A DNA stretch of 64,000 bases from Sphingobacterium sp. UGAL515B_05 (GCF_033097525.1 NZ_CP109907.1:5580001-5644000); one strand, 5' to 3'. Positions 17,916 to 27,820 are shown, counted from the first letter of the stretch. The notes: generated from the letters alone by a model not told the origin. Numbers and translations: made by a program.

Positions 17916-19720
17916 TGAGTACCTCAAACAAATCCATCCCCGTGAGTTTACCAGGCCCCGGTAATTCTAGACGCATTAAAAATGAGAAGCCCCAGCAAGG
18001 ATTTAAGGCTTTATTGCGATTGATGCGCTACCTTTCTTCACAACGGCTGATGCTCCTGCTAATTTTAATTTCACTCTTATTGGGAACTGCAGGAATACTG
18101 GCAGGCAACTACCTTTTACGGCCTGCGATCAACAATTATGTCCTCAAAAAAGATCTTGTTGGTCTAGGACATATTGCTCTAGTCATGATCGGAATTTATA
18201 TCGCTACAGGAATTTTCAACATGTTGCAATACCGCCTAACCATAAAAGTTGCACAGAAAACGATTTCTAACATCCGAAATGATCTGTTCGACCGCATGCA
18301 ATACCTCCCTTTGCAATTTTACGATACCCATCAGCATGGCGATCTGATGAGTCGTTTCACCAATGACATGGATACAGTAAGCGACGCCCTAAATAATAGT
18401 ATTACACAGCTTTTAATCAGCTCAATTACGTTGGTGGGGACACTTGCCCTCATGGTGTATATTAGCCCTATCCTATCGATTATTGCATTGATCATGATTC
18501 CGCTGATGTTATATCTGGCGAAATTGATCATCAACAAAAGCAAGCGTTTTTTTGCCGCCAACCAAGCTGCACTTGGCAATGCGAATGGCTATGTGGAGGA
18601 AATGATCAGCGGACAAAAGGTAGTGAAGGTTTTTGGCCACGAAAACGCCGCCATCGAACAGTTTGAGCAGCTTAATCAAGTACTGCGGGAAAAAGCAACA
18701 AAGGCTCAGTTTTATTCTGGAATGATGATGCCTTTGATGGCGAATATGAGCACCATTAACTACGCGCTGACTACCATCGCAGGTGGTATTCTAGTGATCA
18801 CACGTGGATTCGATTTAGGGGGATTAACTGCATTTTTACAGTATGCACGGCAATTTGGCCGGCCTGTAAATGAGATTTCCAGCCAGTACAACAGCTTACA
18901 GGCAGCTCTTGCGGGCGCAGAACGTATTTTCGCCGTTATTGACGCTGCTCCCGAAAGTGAAACGATAGATCCGCTACCAATGCCGGCCCCAATTCATGGT
19001 CAAGTAACACTATCGCATGTAAATTTTGGATATGTACCCGAAAAACAGGTTTTATTTGATATCGACCTTGACGTAAAACCAGGACAAAAGATCGCTTTCG
19101 TGGGTGAGACCGGTGCCGGCAAGTCGACAATTATCAATTTGCTACCTCGCTTCTACCCTTTGCTATCCGGGAATATTCTTTTAGACAAGACATCGATTTT
19201 TAAGTTGGATCGTAATGAACTACGTAAAAAATTGTCTATTGTATTTCAGGACACCCATTTGTTTACCGATACGGTTATGGAAAACATCCGTTATGGCAGG
19301 TTAACCGCAACGGATGATGAAGTGATAGCGGCAGCAAAGCTTGCTGCCGCAGATAGCTTTATCATGCAATTGCCTCAAGGGTATAAAACCCAATTGACCA
19401 ATGACGGGGCTAATCTGAGTCAGGGACAGCGACAGCTAATTAACATCGCCCGGGCAACAGTGGCCAATACGCCAATTTTAATATTGGATGAAGCGACCAG
19501 CTCGATCGATACACGAACTGAAATCGCTATTCAGGAAGGAATTGACCGATTGATGCAAAACAAAACCAGCTTCGTCATAGCACACAGACTCTCCACCATT
19601 AGGAACGCCGACGTCATCTGTCTGATCGAAAAGGGAGCAATTGCAGAATTCGGTTCACATGCAGAACTTCTAAAACAACAAGGAAAATACTATCGTTTGT
19701 ATATGGGACAATTTGATTAA
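17915..19720 (+). CDS. ABC exporter half-transporter, canonical subunit
   Basis: The 601-residue partner has six helices after a ~45-residue cytosolic N-terminus and a complete ATPase: Walker A GETGAGKST, signature LSQGQRQ, Walker B ILDEATSSID with catalytic Glu, and IAHRLST with the switch His. With the upstream subunit it should form a heterodimeric inner-membrane multidrug/lipid-type exporter with one active and one degenerate ATP site. The shared TAATG junction supports equal production. No specific regulator or cargo gene is adjacent. Confidence 0.88.
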   Translation: MSTSNKSIPVSLPGPGNSRRIKNEKPQQGFKALLRLMRYLSSQRLMLLLILISLLLGTAGILAGNYLLRPAINNYVLKKDLVGLGHIALVMIGIYIATGIFNMLQYRLTIKVAQKTISNIRNDLFDRMQYLPLQFYDTHQHGDLMSRFTNDMDTVSDALNNSITQLLISSITLVGTLALMVYISPILSIIALIMIPLMLYLAKLIINKSKRFFAANQAALGNANGYVEEMISGQKVVKVFGHENAAIEQFEQLNQVLREKATKAQFYSGMMMPLMANMSTINYALTTIAGGILVITRGFDLGGLTAFLQYARQFGRPVNEISSQYNSLQAALAGAERIFAVIDAAPESETIDPLPMPAPIHGQVTLSHVNFGYVPEKQVLFDIDLDVKPGQKIAFVGETGAGKSTIINLLPRFYPLLSGNILLDKTSIFKLDRNELRKKLSIVFQDTHLFTDTVMENIRYGRLTATDDEVIAAAKLAAADSFIMQLPQGYKTQLTNDGANLSQGQRQLINIARATVANTPILILDEATSSIDTRTEIAIQEGIDRLMQNKTSFVIAHRLSTIRNADVICLIEKGAIAEFGSHAELLKQQGKYYRLYMGQFD

Positions 19721-19951
19721 GCATATCTTTTAAATGATTATGTCATTACCCGCCGATTCAAAAGCGACCACGAAGAAGTTTAAGGTTTTTGGATAGCATC
19801 AATTTCGGCTCGAAGCAGCCCATCCTGGTCCTTTCGAATACACAATACCTATCCCCTGTATTTCCCTTTTAGTCTGGGATAATATTTCCGATCCCCAAAA
19901 AAATAGTGAATAGCCCAATGACTTCTCTTTTTGCAAGATAGAATGTCTCGC

Positions 19952-21832
19952 TTAATCTAAATTTACGTCTATTTTGACATCAAGCTCCTTACTGGTCGCC
20001 TTTAGAACATGATCAACCCAAATACATAACATAGGCTGTTTTCCAAATTTGTTTTCATCCCAGTCTTCTTTCCAAACAATGTCGATCGTTTTCCCATGAT
20101 AAGTTAAATTGCCGAGGTAAAAATAATCCATCTTGCCCGCAGGTATTAACGGCTGAATTTGGAAGCCGTTGCTGTGCATCCCTTTAAACCCAATGAGATC
20201 TGCTATGATCATGTCTGGATAGGTTGAATGAAAATAATCTTGCTGTCCACCAAATTGCCCACCTTCACTTGGTATATACCATTCACCGATATTTGGGTGC
20301 GCATAATCGTGCAGTCGTGTAAGCTTCATAATTTGTTCATAGAGGGTCTCTTTGTCCTGTGCAGTGATTTGATTCTTATAATTTCTTAAATAGTTACTGT
20401 ATGCCTTATAGACAACCGAGTTTTGAAAAGGCCATCCTCTGCCGTTCCAGGCATAAGCCTGCTCATTATAATAGGGATGTTGTCTTTCTGCCGTGGTCAT
20501 TCCTTTATGGTTATTGAAACCTTTTTCAGAAGTAAACATCGCCCAGGCTACTTCATACTTTTTATTGTCCTCAGCCGGTATCATATTGAAATACCAGGGG
20601 GTATACCCCACGGATTCCCCCACCCGAGCTTCGTAATCCCGAACACCATAAGCATTATCACCGGCTGTAAAGGTATTGAAAAAACCGTCTTCTGAGTTCC
20701 AAAGCGTCCGGAGAAATTTTTGCTGTATTTCCTGTGCCCTCGCCTTATAATGGGCCTCTTTCCTCTTATTCTCACTTGTTGGATTTTGTTGTTCTTCCAA
20801 TCGATAGAGGTTATACAAAGCGTTAGTATTTCCAAACGAATAACTTCCAACGGAAGGGCGAACCAAATAAAAATCGGGGTAGCCTTTGGTAAATGCCAAT
20901 GGAAAGTTTTTCGCCGCCTTCGTTTTCGCGGCCTCGTCTGTTGTTTCCCAGCCTAAGTAAAGATCTCTCCATGTGCTATCGGTATAAATATCATAAGGCC
21001 CATTACTTTCTATTAAGCCAAGTACCGCCGAAAGACTAAACTCCATGCCATCGTACAGATCCAGAACTTTATACATACCGTCTGTCTTCGCTTTGGCATT
21101 TTTTACAGTGAAGAGACTATCCAAAAGGTGCTGATGGGTCTCCATCGCCGGAAGCATCTTTTGCGTCCAGGTCTTATCTGGATGGATTTTTAAAAATGAC
21201 TCAATACCATCGACCATCCAACTCGAAAAATGAACACTTTCTGGCCTGCTCAGATGGGTTAAAAAATTACCATTTTCTCGCTGATTTAATTTGGAAGCTG
21301 ATCCAAGCATAAAATATTCGGCATAAGATTGAAGATATTTGGGATCGCGAAGCCAGCGTACATCATAAAACTGATGCGCGGTTGGACAAGTAATAGCCCC
21401 ACTCAAAGATCCCCAGGCCGGATAGCCAAAAAACTCCGTAATAACCCAATAATTCTTTAAATCATGTGGATCGTAGTAATCTCGAAGATGCTTGCTTATC
21501 ATCCACCAGCGGTAATTATACACACGACTTAAAGTGTCGTTGGAACTCTCAAAATAGGGTATGTTGTTGACTAAAAATTCCTGATTGTTGGATTCGTTAA
21601 ATGGACCATCCGATTTTGGCCGTTCCTTGTAAGAATTAAATTCTTCTATATTGTCCACCAAATTATTTTTAGCAGCTTCTTTTAAACGATTAAGCTCGTG
21701 AAGATATATCAATTCCTGATTACTCTCAAGTCCTCGATTAATCGAACACGAAAAAAGAACACATAGAAACAAAAATGCTGTGCAGCTTAAAACAATAGAC
21801 TTTAGAAAAACGGAATGATGTTGTCTTTTCAT
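19952..21832 (-). CDS. Lipoprotein glycosidase, GH63/MGH1-like (alpha,alpha)6 barrel
   Basis: The 626-residue protein has a lipoprotein signal (FLCVLFSC, about residue 29). A catalytic (alpha/alpha)6-barrel follows, like GH63, trehalase or mannosylglycerate-hydrolase-like enzymes. Indicative stretches are VYNYRWWMISKHL, WLRDPKYLQSYA, DGMEFSLSAVLGL, NAYGVRDYEARVGESVGYTPWYFNMIP and AYAWNGRGWPFQNSVV. Acidic residues in DGME and ESVG-type motifs could be catalytic. A C-terminal beta-domain closes it. It probably acts on an exogenous or periplasmic alpha-glycoside. No SusCD pair is near. Confidence 0.7.
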   Translation of the reverse strand: MKRQHHSVFLKSIVLSCTAFLFLCVLFSCSINRGLESNQELIYLHELNRLKEAAKNNLVDNIEEFNSYKERPKSDGPFNESNNQEFLVNNIPYFESSNDTLSRVYNYRWWMISKHLRDYYDPHDLKNYWVITEFFGYPAWGSLSGAITCPTAHQFYDVRWLRDPKYLQSYAEYFMLGSASKLNQRENGNFLTHLSRPESVHFSSWMVDGIESFLKIHPDKTWTQKMLPAMETHQHLLDSLFTVKNAKAKTDGMYKVLDLYDGMEFSLSAVLGLIESNGPYDIYTDSTWRDLYLGWETTDEAAKTKAAKNFPLAFTKGYPDFYLVRPSVGSYSFGNTNALYNLYRLEEQQNPTSENKRKEAHYKARAQEIQQKFLRTLWNSEDGFFNTFTAGDNAYGVRDYEARVGESVGYTPWYFNMIPAEDNKKYEVAWAMFTSEKGFNNHKGMTTAERQHPYYNEQAYAWNGRGWPFQNSVVYKAYSNYLRNYKNQITAQDKETLYEQIMKLTRLHDYAHPNIGEWYIPSEGGQFGGQQDYFHSTYPDMIIADLIGFKGMHSNGFQIQPLIPAGKMDYFYLGNLTYHGKTIDIVWKEDWDENKFGKQPMLCIWVDHVLKATSKELDVKIDVNLD

Positions 21833-22724
21833 GTGCTAATATTAGATAGAAATATTTCATAATTCATTTGCTATAGCTTAAAGAATACGCTTTAACGTAA
21901 ATACCAAAGAATCAATACGAAGCTCATCGGCTTCCATTACGGTAATTCTCTAAAATAGCCTAAGCAATTTTTGGAAAAGTTAAACACATGATCCGATAAC
22001 GACTATAACAAATAACGGCTAATCAACAGAATATTTATGAAAATTCAACATTGTAAAACAAATCCGTATAAAATTGATACAATGTATCATATATAAACCT
22101 ATTTTGGCCTATATTCCTCTGTCGACGATGAATCGGAATCTTAGTGAACTGGTTTTCCGATAGCATCATTTCCAATAACTCATTTTAATAAACCACAACC
22201 TAATATTGCCCAGAAGATCCTGAAAATGGATAATTTCCCATTTTCACATAAAAAAGTATGTTTTTCATATTTTTTCTACTGCTATTCTAGGCTAAATTTG
22301 CCCTATAAGTAAACTTGACTCAAGAGAAGTAATTGCTAAAATGAATGGAGATGCCTATCTCATCATTTTAAACTTCCTAATTGATTCAATAAGAATACTG
22401 TAAAAAATCCTACAATACTACAATGAAAAACATTTTGTGGAACGACCAAGTCGTTCCACATTTTTTTGACTAACCGGTTATTTCCCAACGTTTGCCCCAA
22501 TTTCCACTGTGGCTTCTTTATCTCCCCGTTAAAAAAACATTTACATCACCACAACCTCCATCAATTCCTGAGACTAAAATGATCACATCTGCTATTTGTT
22601 TCAATAGAGATTAGCTCGAACAAAGGAATTGATAGGGATTATTCAAATATCCTCGTCATCAGATAAATATCATTTCTCTATCAGTGAAAAGAATAGGCTG
22701 TTTAAGCTTCCACTAATAAATAAT
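21833..22724. other. 892-bp stretch without a convincing gene
   Basis: AT-rich. It contains a strong plus-strand terminator at 22436-22467 with no annotated plus-strand gene before it, which hints at an unrecognised transcript. A 20-codon frame (22341-22403, MNGDAYLIILNFLIDS...) is open upstream of its ATG and may be a relic; the same bases form an imperfect hairpin. A 10-bp inverted repeat (ATCAATTCCT at 22560, AGGAATTGAT at 22624) is also present. No tRNA fold was found by eye. Confidence 0.4.
22436..22467 (+). terminator. Strong orphan intrinsic terminator
   Basis: A perfect 11-bp stem (TGTGGAACGAC / GTCGTTCCACA) with a 3-base loop is followed directly by seven T. It works for the plus strand, yet the nearest plus-strand gene upstream is 2.7 kb away. 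Confidence 0.85.
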
Positions 22725-23150
22725 TTAAAATGGGACAACTGCCAAAGGTAGAAGTCTTGAATCCGAGATACCGGCAATCCGATGCCCAATAATCTTCATA
22801 TACGCTGGGTTTTGTTCAAACGAAAAAAAATCGGACACACTTTTCTGTTTAATCAGCATACAGATATCCCACTGTTCCTGATCGGGGCCGATCAGAAACC
22901 GTTCACCTTGCCCAACAAAAAGTAGCTCACCGCCGCTTTCTTCCACATAAGGCTTTGCTAGCTGTATATAATTCATAAAAGCTTCGTATCCCGAGATTTC
23001 TTTGATCGGTGCAATCTCCGGAAAATTAGTATAGTCCGCGATTTTCCTTAGCCGAATTAAATTGAGATTTACAATGGGACCTTGGATATTTTTCAATGCC
23101 AGGTTCCTTCCGGCTTCATAATTGGGATACAAATATGTCTTTCTTGTCAT
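22725..23150 (-). CDS. DUF1330 family protein
   Basis: The product matches DUF1330 (dimeric alpha-beta barrel, ferredoxin-like fold): early IQGPIVNLNLIRL, then SGYEAFMNYIQLAKP, GGELLFVGQGERFLIGP, WDICMLIKQKSVSDFF and a closing SRLLPL. Role unknown; related domains are small oxidoreductase-like or signalling proteins. The ATG at 23150 (MTRKTYLYPN) is preferred over 23174, because it lies one base after the stop of the upstream GIY-YIG gene. The two are therefore probably co-translated. Confidence 0.75.
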   Translation of the reverse strand: MTRKTYLYPNYEAGRNLALKNIQGPIVNLNLIRLRKIADYTNFPEIAPIKEISGYEAFMNYIQLAKPYVEESGGELLFVGQGERFLIGPDQEQWDICMLIKQKSVSDFFSFEQNPAYMKIIGHRIAGISDSRLLPLAVVPF

Positions 23151-23151
23151 A

Positions 23152-23496
23152 TCAATAAGTACTTGTTGTTTCACTCACTTTATTCTTCAACTCCGTTGCG
23201 GCGTGAAGTACGACTTTTTTATAATCAATGATTTTGTCGTTTTCAAATGGAATAATAACTGCATTTTCAAACAGGAAATTTCCTTCACCCAATCGGTTCC
23301 AATCTGCCTGTAAACTTTTTTTGTCAAATTGCCCCATGTTTAACATAAATCTGATTCTATTGGAAAGAGCCGTTAAATTCATGCTATCGGCGATATATAT
23401 TTTATTTTCAGCATTATTGTAAATTGTTAAAACTCCCATTAATGGTTTACTCTCCAGGAATTCTGCTTTCAATTGTTTTTTGTCTATTTTGTTCAT
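23152..23496 (-). CDS. GIY-YIG nuclease-like small protein
   Basis: The protein starts MNKIDKKQLKAEF and follows the pattern of a small Bacteroidota GIY-YIG family: GVLTIYNNAENKIYIADSMNL, NMGQFDKKSLQADWNRLG and a Phe/Glu strand. The frame extends to 23523, but ATG 23496 matches the family N-terminus. The classical GIY...YIG becomes GVLTIYN...IYIADS, so strand order is kept but motif residues are divergent. Nuclease activity is doubtful. It is directly upstream of the DUF1330 gene. Confidence 0.65.
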   Translation of the reverse strand: MNKIDKKQLKAEFLESKPLMGVLTIYNNAENKIYIADSMNLTALSNRIRFMLNMGQFDKKSLQADWNRLGEGNFLFENAVIIPFENDKIIDYKKVVLHAATELKNKVSETTSTY

Positions 23497-24134
23497 GTGT
23501 TTTAAAATTATAAATTTCCTCACGCTACCTCCAGCATCTCTTTATTACCCTTTTACAAGAAGCTCAATCTTTTTCATAGGAGAAATCATTCATGTAATCC
23601 CTGAGGCCTTTAGCCCCGTAGGCTCTGCTGGATCAATTCACCATAGCCAGTTACTGGGAGCCTGACTTAAAATATGTACTGTAGGATCATAAAGTCTGTA
23701 AGGTTCAGTCCATGTAAGCTCAATCCATCAAACTTTTTGGTGATGATAGATTGAACTTTTATAATGTTCAGCATCGTACTAATTGCGGTCATATTATTAT
23801 ATTTGCAAAATACTTGACTATTCAAGCATTTTGCAAATATAATAATTTCCTATAAACAATTTATAGAGAACCAAAATATTCAGTCGATTCAATGATTATA
23901 TCCTAATAAAGGCGCCAAAATAAAGATACAAAACTCTCCTACTGTTTCCATTTCCTCCATTAGAAAAGGGAATTACTAGAAAACTACACCTGGGTGTAGC
24001 ACTGATTGACATAATCTATAATATTTTTGGACAAATTCTAATCAATAAAAAGCAAAAGCCAACGATCTACATAACAGGACAAAGATAGAATCCTAAAATA
24101 TTAGCAAATTTATTACCTATAGCATAGTATAAAC
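23497..24134. other. 638-bp spacer with a long palindrome
   Basis: No intact gene is seen. The part at 23560-23660 has short coding-like frames on both strands (minus: SRAYGAKGLRDYMNDFSYEKD then stop) suggestive of a decayed gene. The main feature is the 54-bp near-perfect palindrome at 23793-23846. Confidence 0.4.
23793..23846. repeat. 54-bp near-perfect inverted repeat
   Basis: Two 25-base arms (23793-23817 and 23822-23846) pair at 24 of 25 positions around a 4-base centre. Each arm contains TATATTTG, which fits the TAnnTTTG promoter box, and TTTGCAAAA. There is no T-tract, so it is not a standard terminator. It could be an operator, a bidirectional promoter relic or the end of a small mobile element. 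Confidence 0.75.
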
Positions 24135-24857
24135 ATGACAAATTGCAAAAACTGTGGGACTGATATAACATTGAATTTCTGTCCAAAATGTGGACAGCCA
24201 GCGGTCCTTAAAAGAATTGATGCACATTATATCGTTCACGAAATAGAACATGTCCTTCATTTCGAGCGCGGAATATTGTACACGATTCGTGAATTGATCA
24301 CCACTCCTGGAAAAAATGTACGAAAGTATATTGCTGAAAATCGAAGCCGATTAGTAAAACCCATTATTTTTATCATCATCACTTCATTGATATATTCTAT
24401 TGTAAGTCATATTTTCCATGTTGAAGATAAATATGTAAGTTATTACGAATCCCAACATTCAACAACGGGTTCGATATATCTCTGGATCCAAAGCCATTAT
24501 GGATATGTCAATATCATCATAGGATTGTTTATCGCTTTCTGGGCGAAGCTATTTTTTAAAAAATATGGTTTTAATCTTTTTGAAATTGTTATCCTATTGT
24601 GTTTTATTTTGGGAATGACGATGTTGATCTACACCGTTTTTGCAATAATTGAGGGTGTAACCCATATGAGCGTTATGGTACAGGCGAGCATTGTCGCTAT
24701 GTTATATAGCGTATGGGCTATTGGGCAATTTTTCGATCCCTACAAAATACCGAGTTATTTAAAGGCACTCGCAATTTATATTTTAGGATATGTATCATTT
24801 ACCGTAGCAATCTTTATTATCGGTCTATCAATTGACTTAATTTTAATGAAAAGATAG
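24135..24857 (+). CDS. DUF3667 membrane protein with zinc ribbon
   Basis: The 240-residue product starts with a two-CxxC zinc ribbon (CKNCG...FCPKCG). It is followed by an amphipathic region with H and E residues (HYIVHEIEHVLHFERG), the TPGKNVRKYI motif of DUF3667, and about five membrane helices. DUF3667 proteins are common in Bacteroidota and of unknown role. The cytosolic zinc ribbon may mediate assembly. It is monocistronic. Confidence 0.85.
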   Translation: MTNCKNCGTDITLNFCPKCGQPAVLKRIDAHYIVHEIEHVLHFERGILYTIRELITTPGKNVRKYIAENRSRLVKPIIFIIITSLIYSIVSHIFHVEDKYVSYYESQHSTTGSIYLWIQSHYGYVNIIIGLFIAFWAKLFFKKYGFNLFEIVILLCFILGMTMLIYTVFAIIEGVTHMSVMVQASIVAMLYSVWAIGQFFDPYKIPSYLKALAIYILGYVSFTVAIFIIGLSIDLILMKR

Positions 24858-24903
24858 TTTATGCACTCAATTTCCTTCCTTATTAAACCTTGTTAAAAAG
24901 CAG

Positions 24904-24934
24904 ATGGGTAAGTTTACACGATAAACTTACCCAT
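24904..24934. terminator. Hairpin between convergent genes
   Basis: A perfect 13-bp stem (ATGGGTAAGTTTA / TAAACTTACCCAT) with a 5-base loop lies between the ends of the DUF3667 and MoxR genes. On the minus strand five T follow after a 4-base gap. It probably serves as a terminator for the MoxR/VWA operon and perhaps both genes. Confidence 0.6.
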
Positions 24935-24951
24935 TATGCTGCTAGTTCCTG

Positions 24952-26418
24952 TTAGAGATTATTTCTCAGATATCCCTGAAAGTTGTCTTGAAACTGAAGG
25001 CCGGTCCCCAGTCTATATTTACTTAATTTATTATTGAGGGTAAGCCCCCATAATACGAATTCGGTCAGAAAGTGGAGATCTTCAGACTTCGTTTCCGGTT
25101 GGTATTGCTGAATTAACGCATGAATAGGCGTCACTTGATCCAAAACCTGCTCATACGCTAAATCGTCGAGTTCATCAGATAATTCGATCCCCTCTGATTC
25201 TGAAAACCAACGAACAATATCATGGTAGGGATAACGCTCGTTTTCTCTTTCCAGTTTCTCAATTTTTGGGAATAAAATCGGAAAAAGGTTTTTAATCGCG
25301 TTTTCTATCAGCTGCACTGCGACGATATCCGCTCCTTCCTGTTCGCCTTCATAAACGAGCTCAACTTTACCTGTTATCGCGGGCACAATACCCATAAAAT
25401 CACTCAGCCGCACTGCTGTTGCTTGCGCACCACTTCTGAGCATGCGCAATTCAGCGGTACTTAATAAGTTTTGAAATGCGGTAATACTCATACGCGCACT
25501 CACGCCACTCTTTTCATCAACATATTCACTATTTCGTGCTTCAAAACTTATCTGCTCAATCAATTCCCTAGCCAGCTCAGGGACGTATATCTGCTCTTTT
25601 TGGGCCGCTTCTAAGTTCGCCTCCTGCGCAGTAATCGCCTTTGCTATCTCAACCGATGCAGGGTAATGTGTGAGTATCTGCGATCCAATGCGATCTTTCA
25701 GCGGCGTCACAATACTTCCTCTATTGGTATAATCCTCCGGATTCGCAGTAAATATAAATTGTACATCTAACGGTAAGCGTAACTTAAAACCACGGATCTG
25801 AATATCGCCCTCTTGCAATATATTGAAGAGAGCTACTTGGATTCTAGCTTGAAGATCAGGCAGCTCGTTAATGACAAATATGGAACGGTTTGCCCTTGGA
25901 ATCATACCAAAATGAATCACACGATCGTCTGCATAGCTCAGTTTTAAATTTGCGGCTTTGATGGGATCTACATCACCGATCAAATCAGCGACCGTCACAT
26001 CTGGTGTGGCCAGCTTCTCTGCAAAACGATCACCTCGACCAAGCCAGCTTATCGGTGTATCGTCGCCTTTCTCCTTCAGAAGTTCTAGCGCATAACGCGA
26101 TATGGGGTTAAACGGATCATCATTAATCTCTGAGCCCTGAACCACAGGCACATATTCATCCAATAAGTTGACCATGAGCCTAGCCAAACGTGTTTTCGCC
26201 TGACCGCGAAGGCCCAAGAAATTAATGTTGTGTTTGGAGAGAATTGCTCTTTCAAGTTCTGGAATAACGGTATCTTCATAACCATGTACTCCATTGAACA
26301 CGGTTTCGCCCGCCTTTATTTTTGTAATCAGATTCTGACGCAATTCTTCTTTTATTGTTTTAGGTTTATAACCCGAAGTTTTTAATGCACCAAATGTTGT
26401 AATCTTCGTGTAATCCAT
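24952..26418 (-). CDS. MoxR-like AAA+ ATPase (magnesium-chelatase type)
   Basis: The 488-residue cytosolic ATPase has a modified Walker A (FLGLRGQAKTRLAR), Walker B IFVINELPDL, sensor-1 FTANPEDYTNRG and Arg-finger-like LKDRIGS. The C-terminal half is a long helical domain ending in LRNNL. MoxR ATPases pair with von Willebrand A domain proteins and act as chaperones or metal-insertion machines. The partner VWA gene lies 6 bp upstream on the same strand, which fits. The client protein is unknown. Start at ATG 26418 follows the VWA stop. Confidence 0.85.
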   Translation of the reverse strand: MDYTKITTFGALKTSGYKPKTIKEELRQNLITKIKAGETVFNGVHGYEDTVIPELERAILSKHNINFLGLRGQAKTRLARLMVNLLDEYVPVVQGSEINDDPFNPISRYALELLKEKGDDTPISWLGRGDRFAEKLATPDVTVADLIGDVDPIKAANLKLSYADDRVIHFGMIPRANRSIFVINELPDLQARIQVALFNILQEGDIQIRGFKLRLPLDVQFIFTANPEDYTNRGSIVTPLKDRIGSQILTHYPASVEIAKAITAQEANLEAAQKEQIYVPELARELIEQISFEARNSEYVDEKSGVSARMSITAFQNLLSTAELRMLRSGAQATAVRLSDFMGIVPAITGKVELVYEGEQEGADIVAVQLIENAIKNLFPILFPKIEKLERENERYPYHDIVRWFSESEGIELSDELDDLAYEQVLDQVTPIHALIQQYQPETKSEDLHFLTEFVLWGLTLNNKLSKYRLGTGLQFQDNFQGYLRNNL

Positions 26419-26424
26419 ATATTC

Positions 26425-27546
26425 TTATCGTATTCTTTTTTTTCGATTTTCTTCGTAATCCTCAAAAATCATTTCGCCTAGATCCCCAAGTCCCGTGTAA
26501 TAAGCCTTCCCTTGATTTGAAGCTGTAAACTCGTCGACAAATTGCTGTAGATAAGGATCCGAAGCAATCATAAAGGTTGTAATTGGTATTCCCAGCTTTC
26601 GGGCTTGCGCCGCCATACTATAGCACTTGCTAGTGATAAAAAGATCCAAGCCCATAGGATTTTTATAATAAGTACCGTCCGGCATATTTAAACAGCTCGG
26701 TTTCCCATCGGTTATCATAAATATTTGCTTATTCGCATGCCGTTTTCGCCTTAGTAAGTCCATCGCTAGCTTTAAGCCTGCGACCGTATTGGTATGAAAT
26801 GGTCCAACTTGCAAATAAGGCAGGTCTTTTATCGCAATAGGCCATGCATCGTTTCCGAAGACAATAACGTCAAGTGAATCTTTCGGATATCGGGTCAAAA
26901 TAAGTTCCGATAAAGCCATCGCTACTTTTTTTGCAGGAGTGATCCGATCCTCCCCGTATAAAATCATACTATGGCTGATATCGATCATCAACACTGTACT
27001 CATCTGCGACTTAAACTGTGTATCTTCTACGACGAGATCATTTTCTGATAAGGCAAACTCGCCTATCCCATGATTGATCTGTGCGTTTTTCAAGCTCTCT
27101 GTCAAAACTATTTTCTCCAGGCCATCTCCGTACTGATAATTTCTGAAATCGCCCATATTTTCGTCACTCCGTCCCTGGTGATTGGTTTTATGATTGCCTG
27201 ATTTCCCTTTCCTCATTTTCCCAAAAATTTGGTCCAAGGCATGCTGACGCAAGGCTTTCTCCAGCTTTGAGGTAATATCTACTCCACCTTCACCACCAAA
27301 CTCCACTTTTTCTCGGATATAACCTTTATCCTTCAGATCCGCAATAAAATCATCTATCGTATAGGCTGGAGTCGTCAGTTTGAACTCTTTATCCAATTGC
27401 CTAAGCCAGTCAATGGCTTCATCAAAATCACCTGAGGTATGGGTAATCAGTTCTTTGAAAATGTCAAATAATTTATCAAAAGGCGTTTGAAACGGCGCTT
27501 CATATTGTTTGAAGATAAAACCTTTATTTCGTTTCGTGCTTTTCAT
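26425..27546 (-). CDS. VWA domain protein, partner of MoxR ATPase
   Basis: The 373-residue protein has an N-terminal helical region and a C-terminal VWA domain (about residues 185-365). The MIDAS metal site is complete: DISHS, then T in HTNTVAGL, and D in MITDGKPS. A basic linker (GKMRKGKSGNHKTN) separates the halves. VWA proteins of this class (CoxE-like) work with MoxR ATPases. It is the first gene of the two-gene operon, with a 6-bp gap to the ATPase gene. Confidence 0.85.
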   Translation of the reverse strand: MKSTKRNKGFIFKQYEAPFQTPFDKLFDIFKELITHTSGDFDEAIDWLRQLDKEFKLTTPAYTIDDFIADLKDKGYIREKVEFGGEGGVDITSKLEKALRQHALDQIFGKMRKGKSGNHKTNHQGRSDENMGDFRNYQYGDGLEKIVLTESLKNAQINHGIGEFALSENDLVVEDTQFKSQMSTVLMIDISHSMILYGEDRITPAKKVAMALSELILTRYPKDSLDVIVFGNDAWPIAIKDLPYLQVGPFHTNTVAGLKLAMDLLRRKRHANKQIFMITDGKPSCLNMPDGTYYKNPMGLDLFITSKCYSMAAQARKLGIPITTFMIASDPYLQQFVDEFTASNQGKAYYTGLGDLGEMIFEDYEENRKKRIR

Positions 27547-27733
27547 GCATTCCTTTTATTAGTATGACGAAGCTATCCAAATAGTGTATCGGATGCTTCA
27601 TAGTATGAATTTACGAAATAATAATTTTTGTGAGCACCTTATGTCCATTTAACTTTAAAAACTGGCTATAGTATGACGCACGAGCGACAACTTCCACTGA
27701 GGAATTAGTTTCAGGCCTTTACGCTCTCCAGTC

Positions 27734-27769
27734 AAAAGCCGCAAAGAATTGGTATTCCTTGCGGCTTTT
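27734..27769. terminator. Hairpin terminator between the beta-helix and VWA genes
   Basis: Arms AAAAGCCGCAA and TTGCGGCTTTT form an 11-bp stem, extended after one mismatch by GAA/TTC, with T-runs on both sides. It ends the beta-helix gene (stop at 27821) on the minus strand and may act both ways. Confidence 0.75.
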
Positions 27770-27820
27770 TGATCCGGTTATTCTAAATACAAGAGAATTA
27801 TGCCTGAAATAAGTACCGGG

